From NCBI GenBank assembly GCA_000181795.3, contig CM012955.1:11310259-11374258 (forward strand): a stretch of 64,000 nt of DNA, written 5' to 3'. The stretch's first letter is position 1; the number at the start of each line of letters is the position of its first letter. Below are positions 59,801-64,000 of this stretch, in pieces. The position numbers were made by a program, and so were the translations under genes. The stretch is from Trichinella spiralis (Eukaryota; Nematoda; Enoplea; Trichinellida; Trichinellidae). Below the pieces are notes generated by a model. It ran no database searches. It was given only the letters and a program-made list of their open reading frames with translations, and was not told where the DNA came from.

Positions 59801-62053
59801 GACATTAATGTGGTGAATTGAAATTTGATTTGATAAAGTTTTCGCAAATTTTTACATTATCCTTTTCCATTGAACCGTGTTTCAGCGTGCGCAGTGTGTG
59901 TGCGTTTTTAATGATGAGCGAAAAATAAAACATCGCTTATAATTGAGCAAGTTATAGTTGAGCAGTGTGCAGACGTAGCTGTGAAATGCCTGTTTTTTTA
60001 TGGCTAGTCATTTTTAGCATTAAAAATTCACTGCAGTGAAAGTACAAAACTTGCACTTGATAAACTCGGCGGTTATCTGCTAGATGAAAGAGGTCTAATT
60101 CCGTTGAAGGTAAAAACAACAACTGTTGACGTTGAACAGCTGGGAATTTCAAAAGCTGATTTTTCTTTTTCAACACACAGGGAAAGGGTGAGATGAGAAC
60201 TTATTGGCTGCTTGGAAAGCAAGAAGCGGTAGTTTCCAGCCGACCGTCAGAAGCAAACGTCGAGGAACCACTGTTTTCGTCTTCTAGATTTGTTCGACCC
60301 TGTTCAGTGAAACAGCGGTCTAGAGGTAACAATGCTTACGGTGACGGACAGATGTCGATCAGCTTCTTCTGTTAATTGTGAAATTTGTCGAAGTTGATTT
60401 TGCATTTTCATCTTTAGAAACAAGCTTGATTTCTATTCGAATGGAAAATGCGAGGTCTAAAATTCGAAGAGAAAATACAATACTGGAAAATGCCAGCGTT
60501 TCGGCGGAACGCACTGCTCAGCCATTTGCTGCCGGAAACGACTTGAAAATGTTGGGAAAGTATCCGATGAAATGCCGACGTCGTGAAAGTGCCAAACAAG
60601 CGCAAAACAGGATTGCCGATGATTTCATCAACAGAAAGCGTTCCAATTCGTATCCGGAGAATATTCATTCTTTAACGGCAAAGGGCGGCACGTCCGCGCC
60701 GACGTTGCGAAACACGACATTGCTCACCAACCCCTTGTACTGCTCTACTCAGCCCAGTTCTTCAGCTGCTTCTTCTGGTCAACCACTGACATTGATTATC
60801 GATAGCAAAGATTCATCAGGGTAAGATTGATAGATAGATAGATACACAGATAGATGGTACAGTGGGATAATTTTATTCTGGATATAATTTTAAAAATTTC
60901 CCAGTCCAAGTATATGTTTGCAACCTTAATAATAATAATGCGTGCGGTTGCTTGCGCTTGCCTTTTCTGCGGTCAAACATTTTCAGACAACATTTGCCGT
61001 TAAAAGTTCACATCATTTTTTAAACTTTCTTTGATCATCCTTAATTAGTCAATTTATTATAAAATTGTAGTTCTCTTTAATGCTTGGTTAAAAAATATGT
61101 GTTACTTATTTTTCAGTTCAGAATCAAAAAAAATACTCAAGAGCAGTTATGTGGAACCAACCATTTTAATGTATGCAGTTAGCTGCGTTTTGATGTACTT
61201 TGTGTGGAAAAATAGTATCTATAACCTCTTATGCATTATACGTTGTTCAGAAAGTTATTCACAATAAGAATGATTATAACAATAATAATAACGTAATGAT
61301 TATAATTTGGAAAGTATTAGGGAATTTTGAAAATATTTTTTCAATGTTTTCAAATGTATTTCAAATGTATGAATGACTATTTTCAAATGTACGAAATGTG
61401 TCAAGTGGTTCTTGCAGGACAACAAATGTATTTATTGTGCAACATTTTAGTTAGCGCTTCGCAATTTTGCATTATTGTTCATTCAATAATGAATGTGATG
61501 ATCGTAACGTTTGATTCAACTTTTAAGAGGAATCATTCCGACTCTAGCGGATGGTCGTCCAGGTAAACGCAACTCAAGAGAAGATAGATCAACGTGCAAG
61601 TTTCCGGTAAAACGACACAGCTGCAGCGGTCCAAGAGTACCCAAGACTAAGTTGAACGGCATGAGCATTTCAATGGACGAATTCGCTCTACCGGAGCATA
61701 CACCTTGGAGAGCGCATGGAAATTTGTGGCAAGTAGCGAGCAACTGCAGCGAGCGTGCCGATATGTACGATCATTTGCCCAATACTTGCAATGGTGCAGA
61801 ATCGATCGGCGGCAGTTATCCAGAAGAATGTGGCGTCAATTGTCCGCTTTTGGAGCCGGTTGAGTATTTTGAAAATGCAAAAGTTGCAGATCATCAGTTC
61901 AGAAAAGACAGTTCGTCTCAGCCGAGTAACTCACCAATGGCATCCGCATCGCATTCAAATTCCACCGCATCACTTTGGATGCGTTTCTTGAAAAGTTCCA
62001 TGAGCGGAGGTAGTGGAGAAATAAATGCCGAGCAGCAGCCGGGGATTGCGTAG
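50809..62053 (+). CDS. Receptor-type (membrane) guanylate cyclase
   Basis: It makes cGMP from GTP at the membrane. Exons: 50809-51310, 54743-54862, 54926-55044, 55186-55365, 55432-55561, 55624-55782, 55853-56067, 56151-56286, 56405-56559, 56691-56796, 57007-57085, 57159-57264, 57377-57535, 57594-57770, 57836-57995, 58063-58230, 58290-58461, 58521-58661, 58791-58914, 58985-59066, 59158-59319, 59401-59499, 60018-60109, 60181-60325, 60418-60820, 61528-62053. That is 4617 nt, 1538 residues, all in frame. Order: signal peptide (1-31), ligand-binding ANF-receptor domain to about 600 ([28 protein letters not shown]), TM about 611-633 ([20 protein letters not shown]), kinase-homology domain about 650-945 ([15 protein letters not shown] for the HRD loop, DFGL), coiled coil about 950-990, cyclase about 1000-1205. 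Metal Asp ([16 protein letters not shown]), guanine-specifying Glu and Cys ([15 protein letters not shown]) and Asn/Arg (NTASRM) are all present, so it should be active. A Ser/Arg-rich tail of about 320 residues follows. Closest in style to GCY-28/natriuretic-peptide receptors, but I cannot fix the orthologue. Confidence 0.95.
51311..54742 (+). other. Cyclase intron 1 (about 3.4 kb)
   Basis: AT-rich with a (GGCA)n run at 51384-51402, a TG run at 51692-51707 and a CA/TACA block at 53656-53702. A G-rich patch at about 53080-53110 and one at 53240-53280 stand out. No in-phase exon is found. Such a long first intron commonly carries enhancers, which is inference here. Confidence 0.55.
53656..53702. 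repeat. CA then TACA microsatellite
   Basis: A pure (CA)n tract runs into (CATA)n/(TACA)n inside cyclase intron 1. Confidence 0.8.
55366..55431 (+). other. 66-base intron that keeps the reading frame if retained
   Basis: Bounded by GTAAAT and TTTTCCAG, phase 0 on both sides, a multiple of three and free of stops. Retention would insert 22 residues into the ligand-binding domain. Family alignment (LLKTVV then ELSTAEG) favours removal. Confidence 0.7.
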
Positions 62054-62692
62054 CAGTTGTTCGTTCACGAGGACGACGAATTACAAATGACGACAAATAT
62101 GGACGATGAATTCCAACTGCAATGGAATTGTCCGAGCTATTTATTGCTGTACTTTTGAGCGCCTGAAATGCGCCCTGCACGTGCATGCCAAGTGTATTTT
62201 GCTTCTGTTGATTACTGTTGATTTTCGGGAAGAATCTCCCCGATTCACCCATGCCGGGCGCTACGCTTCTGAATACCGACCGATCTGACCGCCCACTTTG
62301 CATTTGCATTTGCAATGATGAAAAAAGCAGACGGCTTCAAGTTATGAACAACGTTCTCTTTTTGAAATTGTGAACGTGAACTTTGTTTGTCTTGTTATTT
62401 ATTTTTAGTTTGTTTTTCTTTTATGATTTGCTTTTTCATAAAACAATAGCAGTAAAAATTAAACATGTAAGGTGAATTTTTACCTTTGGAAAAAGATATA
62501 ATAACTATACATATAATTAATTCATCGATAATGTTTTTGTTCAAAAGAAAGAGCTTTTCACCAAAGCAAAACGTCTATTTCATAATTATCGATTCTTTGA
62601 ATTTGCTTTTTTGAATAATTTTCAATTACAATTTTATGAACAAATGTTGTAAAAAGATATGATAATGTATTATTTCTATTTTATTTCACTTG

Positions 62693-62723
62693 AGAGAGAG
62701 AGAAAGAGAGAGAGAGAGAAAGG
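62693..62723. repeat. GA microsatellite in the cyclase 3' UTR region
   Basis: An almost pure purine (GA)n tract with a few AAA interruptions. Confidence 0.8.
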
Positions 62724-62806
62724 GAGAAAAAATATATGCACAATGATGCACAATACTGCAACAAACACAACAGTATGAACTAACCAACTAAAATTAATGA
62801 AATGTA

Positions 62807-62812
62807 AATAAA
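62807..62812 (+). terminator. Candidate polyadenylation signal of the cyclase
   Basis: AATAAA in GAAATGTAAATAAAGTTC, about 750 bases after the stop, followed by A-rich sequence. Earlier AT-rich variants could also be used. Confidence 0.4.
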
Positions 62813-63103
62813 GTTCATAATAAAAAAGCAAAAATGAAATTTAGTATTTAAAAGAATGAACAAAATCAAATTTGAAATAAAAAAATTACAATCAATATAA
62901 ATAGATAAAAGTAGCTACAAAAAGTGCATGGAGAAGATAATATGAACAACAAACACTTCAACCGGAGGTTATTTTTTTCTGTATGCTAGTTATACTGCTT
63001 AAAGTAACAATGAAAGCAAGATTTTATTTACTGAAAAATATTCAGCATTTCTCGTTGTTTTTATCATGATATTCGCTTAAACTTTGAGTACTTATTTTGA
63101 AAA

Positions 63104-63235
63104 ATGTCTGAGGTGCAATTACTGATCAAACCTGAACCGCCAATAAAATATAGCATGAGTCAATCGGCAATTAGAAATCAAACGTCGTTAGCCCATCAGC
63201 AAACAGCCAATCACAAAAATGAGGTCAAATTTTAG
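63104..63235 (+). CDS. Small ORF, 43 residues, possibly a first exon
   Basis: ATG after GAAAA opens MSEVQLLIKPEPPIKYSMSQ, then SAIRNQTSLAHQQTANHKN, and stops at 63233-63235. The composition is protein-like, and GAG|GTCAAA near its end is a weak donor. It may begin a gene that continues beyond the window. No family is recognised. Confidence 0.28.
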   Translation: MSEVQLLIKPEPPIKYSMSQSAIRNQTSLAHQQTANHKNEVKF

Positions 63236-63300
63236 CGGGCTAAGCAGCATAAACCACTCATAACACTAATACCTACTATCACAGCTGAACTGTGTTACAG

Positions 63301-63461
63301 ATGACAGGGCAGAGCGACACCTACAAAAGGCCAGAAGTAACCTGATTGGTTATGCTGATGACTGGTCGGCGGACACAGAGGAGAAGCTAAAAAGCCAGCA
63401 GCGTAACAATGAGACAGTGGCGTGTGTGTGCTGCCGCGTCTGTGTATTATTAATTACGTAG
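63301..63461 (+). CDS. Coding-like island, possible exon
   Basis: After GTGTTACAG the phase-1 frame reads 52 codons (DRAERHLQKARSNLIGYADD, WSADTEEKLKSQQRNNET) to a stop, in locally G+C-richer DNA. It has no Met. The preceding small ORF at 63104 ends before it, so a direct join is not shown. The YADD motif resembles the reverse-transcriptase active site, but its surroundings do not match. Confidence 0.22.
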
Positions 63462-63735
63462 TAAAACTGAACCTCCCTCTGTTATGAGTCGTGTTGATGA
63501 TAGTAATAATGGGAACGAGCAGAAGTCCGCTACACATAGATGGCATGTATTACAATATAAATTTCACAAACAGCAACGCTGCCAGGCAATCAGTGTATTT
63601 AGCAGCAGTGACGCAATACCTCACAACTGAACTACTTGAAATGGCTATTGTTGTATAAAGTCTATACATGAATGACCACAGCATCAGTTTAGCTATTCAT
63701 GGAAACACAGAAATGAAATGATTTTTGAAAGGGTT

Positions 63736-63778
63736 GCTCAATGATCTTCAATGATGCTCAATAATCTTCAATGATCGC
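63736..63778. repeat. Short tandem repeat, 20 bp unit twice, each half alike
   Basis: GCTCAATGATCTTCAATGAT is followed by GCTCAATAATCTTCAATGAT. Each unit is itself two near copies of a 10 bp block. Confidence 0.8.
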
Positions 63779-64000
63779 TTCCACCAAGCAATAGATGTTA
63801 TATATAAGGAGAAAGCTAACAAAATACGTTCTAGAATAGAAAAAAATGAATTAAAAATGTTTAAGAAAAGTGAACAATTTAAAGCAAATTTATAATTGCA
63901 TTGAACACAATCACATTTAAATATTTATCTTGTGATGAACATATTTCTTATATACTACGTCCTATACATATTTGATTCATAAATGCAGCTAGTAAATTGA
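63779..64000. other. Window end, no feature
   Basis: AT-rich with no coding-like frame. Confidence 0.5.

Noticed and set aside
63348-63360. YADD motif as a reverse-transcriptase remnant
   Set aside because: The flanking residues (charged, Lys/Glu-rich) do not fit the hydrophobic strands that surround that motif in known families.
1-64000. tRNA, rRNA, spliced-leader genes and CRISPR arrays
   Set aside because: No T-loop-like GTTCGAATC context with an acceptor stem, no rRNA-like blocks, no recognisable spliced leader and no regularly spaced direct repeats were found.

Overview
The window is nuclear DNA of a nematode. It is AT-rich with many microsatellites and spliced genes whose introns run from about 50 bases to about 4 kb. 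The nematode call rests mainly on a cuticlin-type ZP protein at 39.5-40.1 kb. A long-tailed receptor guanylate cyclase and a nematode-style tensin agree with it. The large introns and the 10 kb gene-poor stretch suggest a lineage with a less compact genome than Caenorhabditis. I cannot name a species.

Layout. 0-6.5 kb: no confident gene; a diverged direct duplication of about 450 bp, a DNA-transposon (hAT-like) end, and weak small ORFs. 6.55-25.86 kb (+): tensin, 18 coding exons, 1512 residues, with a pseudo-phosphatase domain, C2, a long disordered middle, SH2 and PTB. Its introns hold a long perfect hairpin and candidate alternative first and last exons. 26.77-29.38 kb (-): a compact RhoGEF (DH-PH) of the puratrophin-1/PLEKHG4 type, 8 exons, convergent with tensin. 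30.08-31.48 kb (-): the mRNA-export DEAD-box helicase DDX19/Dbp5, 2 exons. 31.5-39.5 kb: no recognisable gene, but three decayed copies of one short unit, one small unknown gene candidate, two minus-strand coding-like ORFs and a 1 kb-spaced duplication. 39.5-40.07 kb (+): an intronless secreted cuticlin-like protein. 40.1-50.8 kb: gene desert with several short coding-like islands. 50.8-62.05 kb (+): a receptor-type guanylate cyclase, 26 coding exons, 1538 residues. 62.05-64 kb: its 3' end, then two short coding-like islands and a small tandem repeat.

All splice phases were checked by hand. For tensin, the RhoGEF, the helicase and the cyclase every junction keeps frame and the total coding length is a multiple of three, which supports those models strongly. 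Two introns (tensin intron 1 and cyclase intron 12) fit only as GC-AG introns.

By known function, tensin links integrin adhesions to actin, a DH-PH RhoGEF activates Rho-type GTPases, the cuticlin builds cuticle, and the cyclase makes cGMP, probably in neurons or muscle. Tensin and the RhoGEF could act on the same cytoskeletal processes, but nothing in the sequence shows co-regulation. They are convergent genes, and the RhoGEF and helicase share a strand about 700 bp apart. I found no rRNA, tRNA, CRISPR array or intact mobile element.
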